The translations under genes were made by a program, and so were the position numbers. Below, piece after piece: positions 6,208-6,213 of a stretch of 6,213 nucleotides of DNA. Numbering within the stretch: position 1 is the first letter of the stretch; the number at the start of each line of letters is the position of its first letter. Source of the stretch: Gammaproteobacteria bacterium (GTDB lineage Bacteria; Pseudomonadota; Gammaproteobacteria; Pseudomonadales; Pseudomonadaceae); contig JAAZJF010000097.1 of the NCBI GenBank assembly GCA_012800475.1, forward strand, positions 1-6,213, in the 5' to 3' direction. The notes under the pieces were generated by a model that saw only the letters and a list, made by a program, of their open reading frames with translations, was not told the origin of the DNA and did not search any database.

Positions 6208-6213
6208 GGAGAA
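6208..6213 (+). promoter_or_regulatory. Ribosome binding site of a gene starting just outside the window
   Basis: GGAGAA ends the window and is a good Shine-Dalgarno sequence, so a start codon is expected within about 10 bases to the right. By recalled gene order (AhpA/YtjB-type genes divergent to serB in gammaproteobacteria) the gene is probably serB, phosphoserine phosphatase. No coding sequence of it is visible. Confidence 0.5.

Noticed and set aside
1..6213. Mobile elements, CRISPR repeats, tRNA/rRNA genes or toxin-antitoxin pairs
   Set aside because: I read both strands and found no transposase-like protein, spaced direct repeats, cloverleaf-like sequence or small paired genes.

Overview
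The window looks like a chromosomal segment of a gammaproteobacterium, most likely a Pseudomonas relative with a moderate, roughly half GC content. This rests on the close resemblance of the first protein to gammaproteobacterial ParC, on the four-gene MCE transport operon of the type I recall from pseudomonads (P. aeruginosa PA3211-PA3214), and on a membrane protein of the AhpA/YtjB kind that in gammaproteobacteria usually lies back to back with serB. These assignments come from memory of the families, not from a search. I see no transposase, integrase, tRNA, CRISPR array or phage gene, and no clear sign of recent transfer.

Layout. Bases 1-881 are the 3' part of parC (topoisomerase IV subunit A, C-terminal beta-pinwheel domain), running in from the left. 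After a 65-base gap comes a tight four-gene operon on the plus strand (947-4521): a STAS-MlaE permease fusion, an ABC ATPase, a membrane-anchored MCE protein and a PqiC/YmbA-type lipoprotein. The junctions are a 2-base gap, a 4-base ATGA overlap and a 4-base gap. A strong hairpin with T tracts on both sides (4542-4580) ends this operon and probably also ends the convergent minus-strand gene. That gene (4630-6042) encodes a two-TM, HAMP-containing protein whose C-terminus looks like a class III nucleotide cyclase domain that has lost catalytic residues. Bases 6043-6213 are a divergent promoter region: a good minus-strand promoter serves the HAMP protein, and a weaker plus-strand promoter plus a GGAG ribosome binding site at the very edge points to another gene starting just right of the window, probably serB.

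How the genes work together. The four operon products form one predicted envelope lipid transporter: an inner-membrane permease dimer with its ATPase, a periplasmic MCE ring with a helical C-terminal extension, and an outer-membrane lipoprotein that could receive or anchor the far end. There is no MlaC-like periplasmic shuttle and no separate MlaB, because the STAS domain is fused to the permease. That makes it closer to a Pqi-like bridging arrangement than to the classical Mla shuttle. The direction of transport and the substrate cannot be read from the sequence.

The most interesting item is the HAMP plus degenerate-cyclase protein. I do not see a wholly new system here; most of the window is recognisable core genome.
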